DNA of 42,131 bases from Bacteroidales bacterium (GCA_021740905.1 JAIOYV010000061.1:1-42131); one strand, 5' to 3'. Positions 15,538 to 24,499 are shown, counted from the first letter of the stretch. Program-made: numbers and translations. Notes: generated from the letters alone by a model not told the origin.

Positions 15538-16485
15538 ATGATCAGCCCAAAAATAATCGTCATTCTTCTTCTGCAACTATTTATGATCCCTTCCATTTAT
15601 GGGCAATGTTGTTCAGCTGGAAATCCTGTCGGAGGCGATGGCTCTTTCGATGGTCTGCCTGCTAATCAATGGAGGGTGTTTGCAGGCTTTCGACAATCCT
15701 ATTCTCGAGACTATTTTCATTTAAGCAAAAAAGAGGATATGCAGCACATTGACCACAGTGTGTATAATTACAGCAGTATTTCTGTAAGCTATGGGATTCT
15801 AAAAAACACGACCCTGCACACCGAGTTTGGTTACTTTTTCGATAAAACACAGGTTGTCAATCTTCAGGATGGAAAAGAGAAAATTACGGCGGGAGGGCCA
15901 GGCGATTTATCTCTCAATGTAAGGCAGCGATTGTTTCAACAAAAACTTCCCAACAGTGCCCAATTTGTCGCAATGTTTGGAACCAGGCTTCCTGTTGGGG
16001 CTTTCAACGAACAAACGAATGGTGTCACTATTCCCATTTCCTTGCAACCCTCCTCTGGAGCTTTAAAACTGAATGCAGGATTGTTTTACTCGAAGAAGAA
16101 AAAAGGCAATATGTTTGGATACAGCTCTGTCCTATTTTTTGAATGGAGCAATGCCATCGATAAGGACTTTCTTTATTATAAGTATGGAAATTTTTTCTCT
16201 GTGGAGGCAACAGGCATTTATTCAAGGACTTCAAAATTTACAGCTCTTTTATCAGGAAAGCTTGAATGCCGCGACAACGACAGGAGGGAGGACAATATTG
16301 AAATTTCATCTACTGGTAGCAAAGTGATATATCTCAGACCCCAGATTCATTATCAACTTCACGCAGAATTCTTTCTGATTGCCTCAACCGAAATTCCCGT
16401 TTATAAATATGTGAATGGATACCAGCTTACAAACTTGTATGCTATTCAGGTTGGGGTAATGAAGACCTTTGGTGGGGCGAAATGA
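15538..16485 (+). CDS. Outer-membrane beta-barrel protein with N-terminal Cys-Cys
   Basis: 315-aa exported protein. After the signal peptide (residues 1-22, ending SIYG) the mature chain begins QCCSAGNPVGGDGS. The remainder alternates hydrophobic and polar residues in strands of 8-12 (e.g. SISVSYGILKNTTLHTEFGYFF, broken by short turns), typical of the COG4313/MetA-pathway-like 'transporter' barrels of Bacteroidota. GGPGDLSLNVRQRLF and GTRLPVGAFN are characteristic of that group. It lies 11 bases after the lipoprotein gene, making it the third gene of the redoxin operon. The vicinal cysteines at the mature N-terminus parallel the Cys60-Cys61 of the redoxin. The cargo is unknown; small molecules or metal-thiol complexes are possible. 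Confidence 0.75.
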   Translation: MISPKIIVILLLQLFMIPSIYGQCCSAGNPVGGDGSFDGLPANQWRVFAGFRQSYSRDYFHLSKKEDMQHIDHSVYNYSSISVSYGILKNTTLHTEFGYFFDKTQVVNLQDGKEKITAGGPGDLSLNVRQRLFQQKLPNSAQFVAMFGTRLPVGAFNEQTNGVTIPISLQPSSGALKLNAGLFYSKKKKGNMFGYSSVLFFEWSNAIDKDFLYYKYGNFFSVEATGIYSRTSKFTALLSGKLECRDNDRREDNIEISSTGSKVIYLRPQIHYQLHAEFFLIASTEIPVYKYVNGYQLTNLYAIQVGVMKTFGGAK

Positions 16486-16505
16486 TGGGTTGATTTATTA
16501 AATTG

Positions 16506-16539
16506 AAAAAATCCCCCAACAAAAAAGTTGCCGGGGGAT
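16506..16539 (-). terminator. Intrinsic terminator, minus strand
   Basis: ATCCCCC (16511-16517) pairs with GGGGGAT (16533-16539), with an inner AAC/GTT pairing around six A. On the minus strand the hairpin is followed by a run of six T (16511-16506). It fits as the end of the minus-strand transcript that leaves 16742, about 200 bases downstream of that gene. The stem lies 25 bases after the stop of the plus-strand gene at 16485, but the plus side lacks a T run. The intervening 16540-16741 shows nothing recognisable. Confidence 0.65.
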
Positions 16540-16741
16540 AGGGAATCGAAAGTTACTCCTAACTTTGTTTTTCCAAGTTACGAATTTCTACCCGTACAGA
16601 TGGCATCGGCAATATTTTCAGTTCTTTCTTTGGATTTACCTATCATCATAATATCATTTAAAATCTAATTTTTGTAGCCTGTTTTTTAAAAACATATAGA
16701 TGAGGATCTTTAAATCCTTTTTCAAATTATAAAACAACAGC

Positions 16742-17308
16742 CTATAAATCACTCGATACCTGATAACTAGTTCCATTAAAAGTTAAGCTTCCGGAGTATT
16801 TATGTCGTTGAAAAAAATCTAAATAGAAGCTTGCTTGTCCATTGTATTTTCCACTGCAAGTAACCGAACCTTTAAAAATCCAACCTCCAGTATATTCCCC
16901 CGTGTTTCCCATAACCCAGGAATAAATTAATGTACCATTCATCGTAGCATTTCCGGTAATTTCCGGATCTGTTTCATAGTCGCTATATTCCGAAAAGCTA
17001 ACAGAAACATTATCATATTCATAATAGTCCTTATTCGTATAGCCGACTAAAATTGATTCTTTTGAAAAACTGCCTTTAACAATTGCATGTCCACTAACAA
17101 GACCATACTCTTTTGTATTATTCCAAGTTTTATCGGTTGATGTATTTGGGGCAACATCGGTAAGATCATCAACAATTATAAATGCCAGGAAATCTGCATT
17201 ATATTGATCGAAATCGGGAGTTGTTTCTTCAGTATCATTCTTTGAACAAGATACAATTGACATCATCACTACAAATGACGAAAGGCAAATAAATCTTAAG
17301 GTTTTCAT
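16742..17308 (-). CDS. Hypothetical lipoprotein
   Basis: 188-aa predicted lipoprotein with a signal peptide ending in SIVSC (Cys21) followed by SKNDTEETT. The mature part is rich in Tyr, Ser, Thr and Gly and looks all-beta: repeated strands such as GHAIVKGSFSKESILVGY, GNATMNGTLIYSWVMG, GGWIFKGSVTCSGKYNG and SGSLTFNGTSYQV. No known domain was recognised. It is last in a run of four minus-strand genes (21502 to 16742), 23 bases after its neighbour, all encoding exported proteins, so a shared cell-surface process is likely. Confidence 0.72.
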   Translation of the reverse strand: MKTLRFICLSSFVVMMSIVSCSKNDTEETTPDFDQYNADFLAFIIVDDLTDVAPNTSTDKTWNNTKEYGLVSGHAIVKGSFSKESILVGYTNKDYYEYDNVSVSFSEYSDYETDPEITGNATMNGTLIYSWVMGNTGEYTGGWIFKGSVTCSGKYNGQASFYLDFFQRHKYSGSLTFNGTSYQVSSDL

Positions 17309-17331
17309 ACTATCCTCCTCTTTAATATAAA

Positions 17332-18036
17332 TTAAAATGTTACTGAAAAATAATCGCTGTAACCATAAATACTTGATGAAGAAGTGGATGATACCATTAT
17401 CCTATAACAATAGGTTCCGATATAATCAGTATCAACCTTCCAATGGTATTCGCCATCGTTATCAGTACTTTGAGTTATAGTAGTTTCTACAGACTCATGA
17501 CCATTACTGGCTTTAAATAGAAGCTGAATCTTTACTTTTTGACCAGCACCGCAACTATCCCATTTAATATATTTGTAGTAATCATTACCCCAACCCGTCA
17601 AATAATTCGGTTGGCTTACTTTAAGATAGGGCTCTTTCTCTATTTCAAAGCTACTTGCACTTATTCCATTTGTTTCAGGAAAGTCGATTGAGCCAATCAA
17701 TATTTTATAGTTACTAGATAAGTCAATATTTTCTGGAATTTTCCAGATGTAGTTTTGTGAGTTTTCTGTTTGAGAGCTAATCGTTTTGTAGAAAGAATTG
17801 TCTTTGTGAAGTTCTATTTTTACGTCACAGTCAAATCCTTCGCTATACCAACTAATATTCTCTGTATCTCCTATTTCCCAGCATTCCCCACCATTTGGTT
17901 CACTAACTGTAATTGATCTTGTCTCAACACTGTCAATATTTTGAGAAGCCTGATCAGTAATGTTTTCCTTTTCACACGATAATAACAGTTGAGAAACAGT
18001 TATCATAATTGCAATAATTCTAAATTTAATTTTCAT
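17332..18036 (-). CDS. Lipoprotein with Kre9/Knh1-type Ig-like domains
   Basis: 234-aa predicted lipoprotein. The ATG at 18036 begins a lipoprotein signal (MKIKFRIIAIMITVSQLLLS, Cys21). A longer frame to 18138 would put 34 residues in front of it and overlap the upstream gene, so I reject it. Residues about 40-130 match the Ser-Thr-rich GPI-anchored/Kre9-Knh1 domain (PF10342) pattern: VSEPNGGECWEIGDTENISW, VKIELHKD, YIWKIPENIDLSSNYKILIG and ISASSFEIE. Residues about 135-234 are a second, more divergent copy (LKVSQPNYLTGWG, YIKWDSCGAGQKVKIQL, YHWKVDTD, YGYSDYFSVTF). The fold is common in secreted adhesin-like Bacteroidota proteins. It lies 17 bases after the 197-aa gene in the same operon. Confidence 0.8.
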   Translation of the reverse strand: MKIKFRIIAIMITVSQLLLSCEKENITDQASQNIDSVETRSITVSEPNGGECWEIGDTENISWYSEGFDCDVKIELHKDNSFYKTISSQTENSQNYIWKIPENIDLSSNYKILIGSIDFPETNGISASSFEIEKEPYLKVSQPNYLTGWGNDYYKYIKWDSCGAGQKVKIQLLFKASNGHESVETTITQSTDNDGEYHWKVDTDYIGTYCYRIMVSSTSSSSIYGYSDYFSVTF

Positions 18037-18053
18037 GATATTTGATTTAAGAT

Positions 18054-18647
18054 TTATAATGCTCCAACTAAAGATCCAACTGAGATAGCCATACCCCAGC
18101 CAATAAAGAATCCTTTCCATGCAATTTGCTTCTTGCATTTATGTGCCTGATCTTTATATGCCTGAAGGTAAACCTCATTGTTTACATTAGCATTGTCAGG
18201 TAAATTGAGGGTTCTATTTGGCTTGATGGAGGCAACAATTACAGTTGTTACTAACCCAGCAGGCACTGCTATGAATGTTGGAATAAAAGTCCCCCAATAT
18301 GTCCCTGAATAATGGTAATACGAACATGCATCTAAGGTACCCCTTAATTCCATTTCGTTAAGCTGATCCACGTTCTTAATTTTAAAGATCATTCCTGTCT
18401 CATGAAAAGCATATCCTTTTTTCTGCTTGCCTTTGATGTAGAAAATTTCACTTTGCCCAATTAATTGGTAGTCACCCCCAGGATTATTCTCTGCCTTGTA
18501 TTTAAGCTTTCCGGCAGGCGCAGGCTTATATTTCCCTGCATGAATTTCATCCCCATTTTTTAAATAAATTACATTTTGAGAAAATGCATTTACAGCAAAA
18601 CAGATTAGTCCTGTTAGCCATAGAATTCGAAATTGATTTGTTTTCAT
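18054..18647 (-). CDS. Hypothetical exported protein with C-terminal helices
   Basis: 197-aa protein. A signal peptide covers residues 1-23 (ending NAFSQ). NVIYLKNGDEIHAGKY (24-40) resembles the 'I.LK.G..I.G.I' opening strand seen in small exported Bacteroidota proteins that describe a property to be displayed at the envelope. IGQSEIFYIKGKQKKGYAF (62-81) continues the same kind of beta structure. Two hydrophobic segments follow, about 120-142 (GTFIPTFIAVPAGLVTTVIV) and 176-196 (GFFIGWGMAISVGSLVGAL), so it may be membrane-embedded. I do not recognise a family. It is the second gene of the four-gene minus-strand set, 62 bases after the 930-aa gene. Confidence 0.7.
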   Translation of the reverse strand: MKTNQFRILWLTGLICFAVNAFSQNVIYLKNGDEIHAGKYKPAPAGKLKYKAENNPGGDYQLIGQSEIFYIKGKQKKGYAFHETGMIFKIKNVDQLNEMELRGTLDACSYYHYSGTYWGTFIPTFIAVPAGLVTTVIVASIKPNRTLNLPDNANVNNEVYLQAYKDQAHKCKKQIAWKGFFIGWGMAISVGSLVGAL

Positions 18648-18709
18648 AATAACCTCCGTTTTTAGGATTAAATAAATTAATAAAATAGTAAGATGTGAAT
18701 CAAATAATA

Positions 18710-21502
18710 CTATTGAATCACAATATGTAGTTCAGGTATATAAGTTGTGGGTGCCTGGTTGCTAAGAAAATAGGTTATCCTGTTAGTGTATGAACTTGGC
18801 CAGGCAAAACTGTTATCTCTAATATAAATGCCATAGTTAGGTATAGTTCCATTTGCCCATGCCTGGACAATAGAAGTTATATCAACTTCCCATGGTATTC
18901 CAGAGTATGTCGGCGGGCTTTGTACGGCTGATGGGGAAGTGTAGTAATTTGGTTGATTATTCCATGTGAGGGTATTGGTATTCCAATATCCTACTATGGG
19001 ATTAATAATATAATTTGTATTAAAATCTGTAGCTGTAAGTTCGATATTTAGCTTTAAGGTTGCTGATTGAATTGTATTGCCACTTATAAAGGAATTAATA
19101 TCAAAATACAGGGCACTTGAAAAAACCAAAAAATTATTGAAGTAAAGGCCAATATTATACTCAGTTCCAACACCCATGTCCATACCGTTAAATACGGTAT
19201 TTGCCAAGGATGGATCGAGAGTTGAATATGCGGTTGTATTGTCATAAGTAGAATTTACTGTTAATTCTAAGTATGGAATGTAGGTTCCAATTACATTACT
19301 ATATGGAGAATATATCCCATTTACTTTGGCACGGATTCTGAAATAACAGGTTAAACCTATATCTCCGGATTCTGGGATGATCGTTTCCGTAAACGGAGTT
19401 GATATATTGCCGTTAGGGTATACGGTAAGTAATTGATATCCAGAATTGAGTGAGTTGGAGTATTCTAATTCGTAATGATCATTTGTTGATACTATGACTG
19501 GCCACGAATAAGTCCATGTAAGTTCAAATGGTTCTGTCGCTTGAAATGGCCCTGTTAAAACAGGTGCACTTAGAGGTGGTGCTTGTGTAGCTTCATTTAC
19601 AATGTTTGACCAAATCGAATTACCTGTTGCGTTAAAAGCCTTAACTCGATAATAATAAGTTGTAGAAGCCGACAGTCCCGTATTTTCGTAATTTGTCACA
19701 TTATTTGCTGTGGTTTGAATTACTGTCCAATTTGTACTCCCATTTGGAGATCTCTCAATTTTAAATCCATTTTCATTGAAGGAGTTATCTGTCCATGATA
19801 GGTTTATCTGAGAATTAGATATTGCATTTGCAGTTAAACCAGAAGGTGCATCAGGGCTTGCTGATAGTGTTACGGAGCTTGAGGTATTTGAATAGCTTGA
19901 GCTGCCGGCAGTGTTAAATGCCTTTACACGATAATAATAGGTTGTAGAAGCCGACAGTCCCGTATTTTCGTAATTTGTTACATTATTTGCTGTGGTTTGA
20001 ATTACTGTCCAGTTTGTATTCCCATTAGGCGATCTCTCAATTTTGAATCCATTTTCATTGCTCGAATTATCATCCCAGGATAAATTAATCTGAGTACTTG
20101 AAATAGCAGAAGACGTAAGACCTGAGGGAGAAAGCGGCAAAGAGTTTATTGCTATATCTTGTACACATCGAACGGAGAACCCAACAGATTTCCCACTATG
20201 GAAACGATAGATTTGATCACTGGCATCGTACAATTTTCGATACCATGCTTTGCTATTGCTGTGCTCAGTTGATGACCAAAATTCGGCGAGATGGCTCAAG
20301 CTGTAATAATCTCCAATACCGCTACTAAAACCACCGGGGATAGCTGAAAATCCGTACAGATCAGTGCCGTTACCATTTGAATACCAGCCATCAGTTGATC
20401 TTAAAATCAGTCCTGCATCAAAACCACGATACGAATCTCCATCCCACTCTGAATCTCCACCACCATATTGGTTGTCTACTTCTCCTTCTAATTGTTTCCA
20501 ATCATCATCGGAGGGTAAATGCCAATCAGGGGGACAAATGCCTTGTAAACTTTGGGAGGATGCATATTCCATCATTTCATCCCATTGATAAAGTCCTCCA
20601 TAAGTATCGCAGTTAATTGGATTATTGTCGTAGCAATATTTTTCTATAAGATTATTATCCAACTGGTCCTGGTTTCCATTAATCATAGTACCAACATTCA
20701 GGTTTTCTTTCAACCAACATTGGCTACCAATAAGAACTGTGTTATAATCTTGGGTATCGTAATTTACTATTGGTATTCCGGGGCATGGTATTCCTTCTGT
20801 TATTTCAAACTCATATAATTCATTGGTCTGTGGTACATCTTCAATTACACTGCTTCCATTTACAGCATTGATAGTCTTTGCATATCCAATGTATCGTAAC
20901 TGATTTCCAAATTCAAAAACAAAATCCGTATAGGCTCCAATCGATTTAAGGCCACTTATATGATCGGCCTGTGTCAGATAAATTATTTTGCATTTTTTCC
21001 CAAGCGAAGTATTATTGTTTGCATTTAACATTTTAATTGTTTTGCATGTATTTTCGCCGATTACTGTAAATAAATAATATTTCTCATTTCCTGAATAAAA
21101 TTCAAATGAGTGATTGCCAGGGTTTAACACATTTTCATATTGCACCAATCCTCTTCCCAAAATATCCCTTACAACGATTTCAACTTTTTCTTTTTTTGGC
21201 AAATACAAATTTACCCTTGTTTTTTCATCGAAGGGATTTGGATAATTCTGTGAAATACAAAGACTATTTTCCAAACTGCCTCCATAATCACTAATACTCA
21301 GAATATTAAGTGAACAAACTGTGTCAGGTGCATATAAAGTAGTACACTTTCCCGATGTTAAGTTTTCAATAAGGATACTATCCAAAGGAACATGATGTCC
21401 ATTGTACTTTGCCGTGAACTCCAATTCAATTGTTGAGTTTTGGCAAAAGCCACTAACGAAAAGTCCAAGCGCAAGGACCAAAAGAAAAATTTTAGTTTTC
21501 AT
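18710..21502 (-). CDS. Multidomain FISUMP/fibronectin-III/DNRLRE surface protein
   Basis: 930-aa exported protein with a signal peptide at 1-20. Order of domains: an N-terminal beta region; an internal segment of the type-A-sorting/FlgD-Ig kind at about 84-160 (SQNYPNPFDEKTRVNLYLP, VVRDILGRGLV); a FISUMP domain at about 243-449 (YNTVLIGSQCWLKENLNV, GICPPDWHLPSDDDW, GFSVRCVQD); two nearly identical fibronectin type III domains (about 458-640; FKIERSPNG, TTYYYRVKAFN); a third divergent Ig/FN3-like domain (about 645-735); and a C-terminal DNRLRE-like domain (about 738-930; TLTWNNQPNY, VDITSIVQAWANG). The sorting-like module is internal, so it cannot act as a C-terminal export signal. It heads the four-gene exported set. 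A minus-strand TACTTTTA at 21571-21564 could be its -7 box. Likely an adhesin or polymer-binding protein. Confidence 0.85.
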   Translation of the reverse strand: MKTKIFLLVLALGLFVSGFCQNSTIELEFTAKYNGHHVPLDSILIENLTSGKCTTLYAPDTVCSLNILSISDYGGSLENSLCISQNYPNPFDEKTRVNLYLPKKEKVEIVVRDILGRGLVQYENVLNPGNHSFEFYSGNEKYYLFTVIGENTCKTIKMLNANNNTSLGKKCKIIYLTQADHISGLKSIGAYTDFVFEFGNQLRYIGYAKTINAVNGSSVIEDVPQTNELYEFEITEGIPCPGIPIVNYDTQDYNTVLIGSQCWLKENLNVGTMINGNQDQLDNNLIEKYCYDNNPINCDTYGGLYQWDEMMEYASSQSLQGICPPDWHLPSDDDWKQLEGEVDNQYGGGDSEWDGDSYRGFDAGLILRSTDGWYSNGNGTDLYGFSAIPGGFSSGIGDYYSLSHLAEFWSSTEHSNSKAWYRKLYDASDQIYRFHSGKSVGFSVRCVQDIAINSLPLSPSGLTSSAISSTQINLSWDDNSSNENGFKIERSPNGNTNWTVIQTTANNVTNYENTGLSASTTYYYRVKAFNTAGSSSYSNTSSSVTLSASPDAPSGLTANAISNSQINLSWTDNSFNENGFKIERSPNGSTNWTVIQTTANNVTNYENTGLSASTTYYYRVKAFNATGNSIWSNIVNEATQAPPLSAPVLTGPFQATEPFELTWTYSWPVIVSTNDHYELEYSNSLNSGYQLLTVYPNGNISTPFTETIIPESGDIGLTCYFRIRAKVNGIYSPYSNVIGTYIPYLELTVNSTYDNTTAYSTLDPSLANTVFNGMDMGVGTEYNIGLYFNNFLVFSSALYFDINSFISGNTIQSATLKLNIELTATDFNTNYIINPIVGYWNTNTLTWNNQPNYYTSPSAVQSPPTYSGIPWEVDITSIVQAWANGTIPNYGIYIRDNSFAWPSSYTNRITYFLSNQAPTTYIPELHIVIQ
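19639..20096 (-). repeat. Tandem near-identical fibronectin-III coding repeats
   Basis: Two copies with a 282-base (94-codon) period inside the 930-aa gene. For example GTTGTAGAAGCCGACAGTCC (plus-strand reading) starts at 19659 and again at 19941, and the blocks around it match nearly base for base for about 170 bases. Synonymous positions are as conserved as the others, which points to recent duplication or gene conversion. Confidence 0.85.
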
Positions 21503-21749
21503 AATTTTTTAGTTTTAAAAAGTTTCACAATCAATTTTCATTTTTGTTATTGTTTTACAGAAGTAAAAGTATGGCAATAAGCATGGTGGTTTTTAATTGT
21601 AAATGACTATAAATATTAATGGTAGTTTTCAGCTACGAAATTTGGTCGATCCGATCTGAGAAGTTATTGGGTGGTCAATATGTAGCCGTTTAGAACAATT
21701 AGATACTATACTAAAGCTTCGTAAGGTAGAAAAGGCATGGCCTCCAATA

Positions 21750-21820
21750 AATATTACGGTCTTCTACACCTATTTTAAAGCGTCAATTAATATAGCTATT
21801 AATATTACCGTGCTTTGCAC
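21750..21820. repeat. Degraded hairpin repeat in the 21503-22022 gap
   Basis: Two half-units about 50 bases apart each consist of AATATTAC followed by a small hairpin: GGT-CTTCTAC-ACC (21758-21770) and GTGC-TTT-GCAC (21810-21820). Between them is ATTAATA/TATTAAT with a TAGC loop (21786-21803). This looks like the interspersed hairpin repeats elsewhere in the window. No gene was seen in the rest of the 520-base gap, and no clear terminator for either neighbour. Confidence 0.45.
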
Positions 21821-22022
21821 TTTTATGTGGAATCAGAGATGTGGGATATTTGTAGAAAGGTTGGTAATAATCTAATTCAGTGATGTAGAGCACCCGGCAA
21901 TATTTCTTTCGCTTATAGGCTATATCTTTCAGTGTTGAATATCAAATCCAACAGAATTTACATTTGATCCAATAGCCCAGTGACTCAAGGCAGATAAGTT
22001 TGTCCAACGGTTTGAATATTAT

Positions 22023-24077
22023 TTAAGCAGGTACTTCAATAAAATAGGAGCAGCCTTTACCAGGGGCTGTTTCAAGAATTAGTTTTCCATTCAGATAGTC
22101 AATACGTGAATAAATCCCTGATAGACCGAAACTCCCTTTTCCATGAAATTTTTTCGGATCAAATCCTTTGCCATCATCTTTGTAGAGAAGATGTATATTT
22201 TCGCCCGAAGTAGTGAACGAAAAATTTATATGATTGGCGTTTGCGTGTTTCAGAGTGTTGTTGATCATTTCCTGGACGATTCGGTAGATTACGACTTCGA
22301 TGTTTTCAGGGAAACGCTTATGAGTGCTTTCAATGGTATGGTCAATTTCAATGTTACCGGCCTCGGCCACTTCGTCGAAAAGATCTTCGAGGGCATCGCA
22401 GAGACCAAATTTTTGTAGCACAACTGGCATCATGTTATGTGAAATACGTCGTACTTCGTTGCTCGCTTTTTGCAAAAAGTCGTTTGCGGTTCTTGCCATT
22501 TGGACAGTTTCAATGTCTTTACTTTTTTCTTTGAGGTTCGAGAAATGGATACTTGCAGTAGAAAGAAGTACTCCAATACCATCGTGCAATTCCCTTGATA
22601 TGCGTTGACGTTCGTGTTCTTGACCTTCAAGGACCGACCGGGCGGCGAGCAGTTTTTTCTCATCCTCCAACTGACGGATACGTTGCTCGTTGATGATTTT
22701 GTCCTTTTTGCTTTTTAACCGGTAAAGCCTTACGATTAGAAACAAAACAAGGCCAAGTGCACCGAGCGATCCTAAATAAATATTTCGTTGGGAGCGGAGT
22801 TTTTGATTTGCCAATTCCTTTTTTGTCTGCTCATTTTCAAGGGCAAGGATTCTTGCCTGCTTTTCTTCGGTTTCGTATTTGGCGTTTAGTTCGGCTATTT
22901 GCTTTGTTTTAGTTTCATTTATAATGGAGTCTTTTAGTTCGCTATGGGATATACGATACTGATAGGCTTGTTCAAACTTACCTTGTATTGCGTTCAGGTT
23001 GGCAAGATTGTAATATAGTTTAAGGGTTTCGTTTCGGAAACCCTCTTTTTGAGAAAGTTCAAGAGCTTTTAAGTAAAACTTTTCAGCCTTAGGATATTTG
23101 CTTTCCTGCTTGGCATACATCCCTAAATTGATAAGCGCACTAATTTGATCATACATCAAATTTAATTCCTCCGCTATTTGCAAGGAACTAATAGCCGCAA
23201 CATTAGCTTTTTTAAGTTTGCCTAATTTATTGTAAACTAATGAAATATTAGAATAGAGCCGGGCTTGCATCTTTCGATTTTCACTATTCTTGAAAAACTC
23301 GATGGCTTCCAAAAACACTATTTCTGCTTCCAGGTATTCTTTATGCCGGAAATGTATGACAGCCCTATTTGTTAGTGCCCTGGCGGCTGTTTCCCAGTCT
23401 GTTAAAGCCAGGCTTTCAGCATAACAATGGTCATACATTTCGAGTGCCTTGTCATATTCATTTAATTTTTCATAAATGTTTGCTGTGTTGAGCAACGACA
23501 GATGATAGTTGTGAGGGTTTCTTTGATTTTTCGACAATCTGTCGCTTTTAAGCGCATATTGTAATGCCAATGGATAATCGGCCATAGCACTATAAACTGC
23601 CGCAAGTAAAAAGCAACTTTTAGCCATGCCAATAGTATCATATTGAAGCCTGTAACTTTCCAAGGATTGCTCAAGAAAAAACTTAGCTGAGTCGATCTGT
23701 CCTAATTCTTGATATAACAAACCAATGAGTATTTCCGCATCGGCCTTAATTGAATCGTAATGATTTTGAATTGCTAAGTTACGAGAAAGATAAAGGTTGA
23801 ATTTTGCTGAATCAAACTCTGCTTTTTTTCTGAATGCTCTTCCTTTTTGATAATAAGCAAAGGGTATAAGAGCAGTTTTCTGCCCCTTATTAAAACACAG
23901 AAGAAGAGAATCTGAATACAAAATTAATGAATCGTAAGATATTTCTTGATTGTATCCCTCTTCTCTATGGAGCTTGTTAAAATAGCGTAGCGTGTCAATT
24001 TCAGAAGATGCAATACTATCCAAATTGCTTACATTCAATATGAGAATTATAAAAATGTAAAAAATCCTATTGTACAA
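22023..24077 (-). CDS. TPR-containing sensor histidine kinase (NarL/HisKA_3 type)
   Basis: 684-aa membrane kinase. An N-terminal signal/anchor (about 3-22) is followed by a periplasmic array of tetratricopeptide repeats (about 60-400; e.g. GMAKSCFLLAAVYSAMADYP, NTANIYEKLNEYDKALEMYD), a coiled stretch, and a transmembrane helix (about 420-440, YLGSLGALGLVLFLIV). The HisKA_3 dimerisation domain has the phosphoacceptor His498 in ERQRISRELHDGIGVLL. The HATPase domain has the N box EMINNTLKHA (about 602-611), DDGKGFDPKKF (G1) and GSFGLSGIYSRI (G2). The start codon appears to be TTG at 24077, because no ATG lies near the signal segment. It is the third gene of a minus-strand unit with the response regulator and a small acidic protein, and its obvious partner is the response regulator at 24500-25135. 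Confidence 0.9.
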   Translation of the reverse strand: MYNRIFYIFIILILNVSNLDSIASSEIDTLRYFNKLHREEGYNQEISYDSLILYSDSLLLCFNKGQKTALIPFAYYQKGRAFRKKAEFDSAKFNLYLSRNLAIQNHYDSIKADAEILIGLLYQELGQIDSAKFFLEQSLESYRLQYDTIGMAKSCFLLAAVYSAMADYPLALQYALKSDRLSKNQRNPHNYHLSLLNTANIYEKLNEYDKALEMYDHCYAESLALTDWETAARALTNRAVIHFRHKEYLEAEIVFLEAIEFFKNSENRKMQARLYSNISLVYNKLGKLKKANVAAISSLQIAEELNLMYDQISALINLGMYAKQESKYPKAEKFYLKALELSQKEGFRNETLKLYYNLANLNAIQGKFEQAYQYRISHSELKDSIINETKTKQIAELNAKYETEEKQARILALENEQTKKELANQKLRSQRNIYLGSLGALGLVLFLIVRLYRLKSKKDKIINEQRIRQLEDEKKLLAARSVLEGQEHERQRISRELHDGIGVLLSTASIHFSNLKEKSKDIETVQMARTANDFLQKASNEVRRISHNMMPVVLQKFGLCDALEDLFDEVAEAGNIEIDHTIESTHKRFPENIEVVIYRIVQEMINNTLKHANANHINFSFTTSGENIHLLYKDDGKGFDPKKFHGKGSFGLSGIYSRIDYLNGKLILETAPGKGCSYFIEVPA

Positions 24078-24101
24078 AATGTTATTAATTAGTCTGAATT
24101 A

Positions 24102-24482
24102 TTATGCATTACCATTAGGATCGTTTTCATCTAATTTATCGAGATCTGCATCGACAGTGAGCATCGATCCTTCATCTTCAGATTCATCGGAGATTCCAAT
24201 TTTTACTCCTGAACGATGTCCAATTCCGAATTCATACCAGGGCTTATTAAGATTAATCTCGGCTTCAATAGGAGTAATCCCTCCCCCGTTAACATAAACG
24301 ATCCGGTAAGTAGCGATTGCGTCACCATTAACACCATTCCAGGTATTTTGATTTGGAACAGGTACAGATTCAAGCACATATTGATTTTGTAAATCAACAT
24401 CAAAACTGATGATAATTTTACTCTCATTATTGAGAAAACGAGTCACTCTAAGTGAGTCTTTTACTAAAACGGGATTATTCAT
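24102..24482 (-). CDS. Small acidic hypothetical protein between kinase and regulator
   Basis: 126-aa protein without signal peptide or membrane segment. The first about 90 residues look like a single beta-rich domain (LRVTRFLNNESKIIISFDVD, YVLESVPVP, ATYRIVYVNGGGITPIEAEI, YEFGIGHRSGVKIGI). The last about 28 residues are strongly acidic (SDESEDEGSMLTVDADLDKL, then DENDPNGNA). No family was recognised. It lies 17 bases after the response-regulator stop and 24 bases before the kinase, so it is almost certainly part of the two-component operon; it could be an effector or modulator of the signalling pair. Confidence 0.65.
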   Translation of the reverse strand: MNNPVLVKDSLRVTRFLNNESKIIISFDVDLQNQYVLESVPVPNQNTWNGVNGDAIATYRIVYVNGGGITPIEAEINLNKPWYEFGIGHRSGVKIGISDESEDEGSMLTVDADLDKLDENDPNGNA

Positions 24483-24499
24483 AATTTCTATTTTTAGGT

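Noticed and set aside
17332-18138. Longer start for the Kre9-like lipoprotein (to 18138)
   Set aside because: The extra 34 residues overlap the preceding gene and precede an intact lipoprotein signal starting at 18036.
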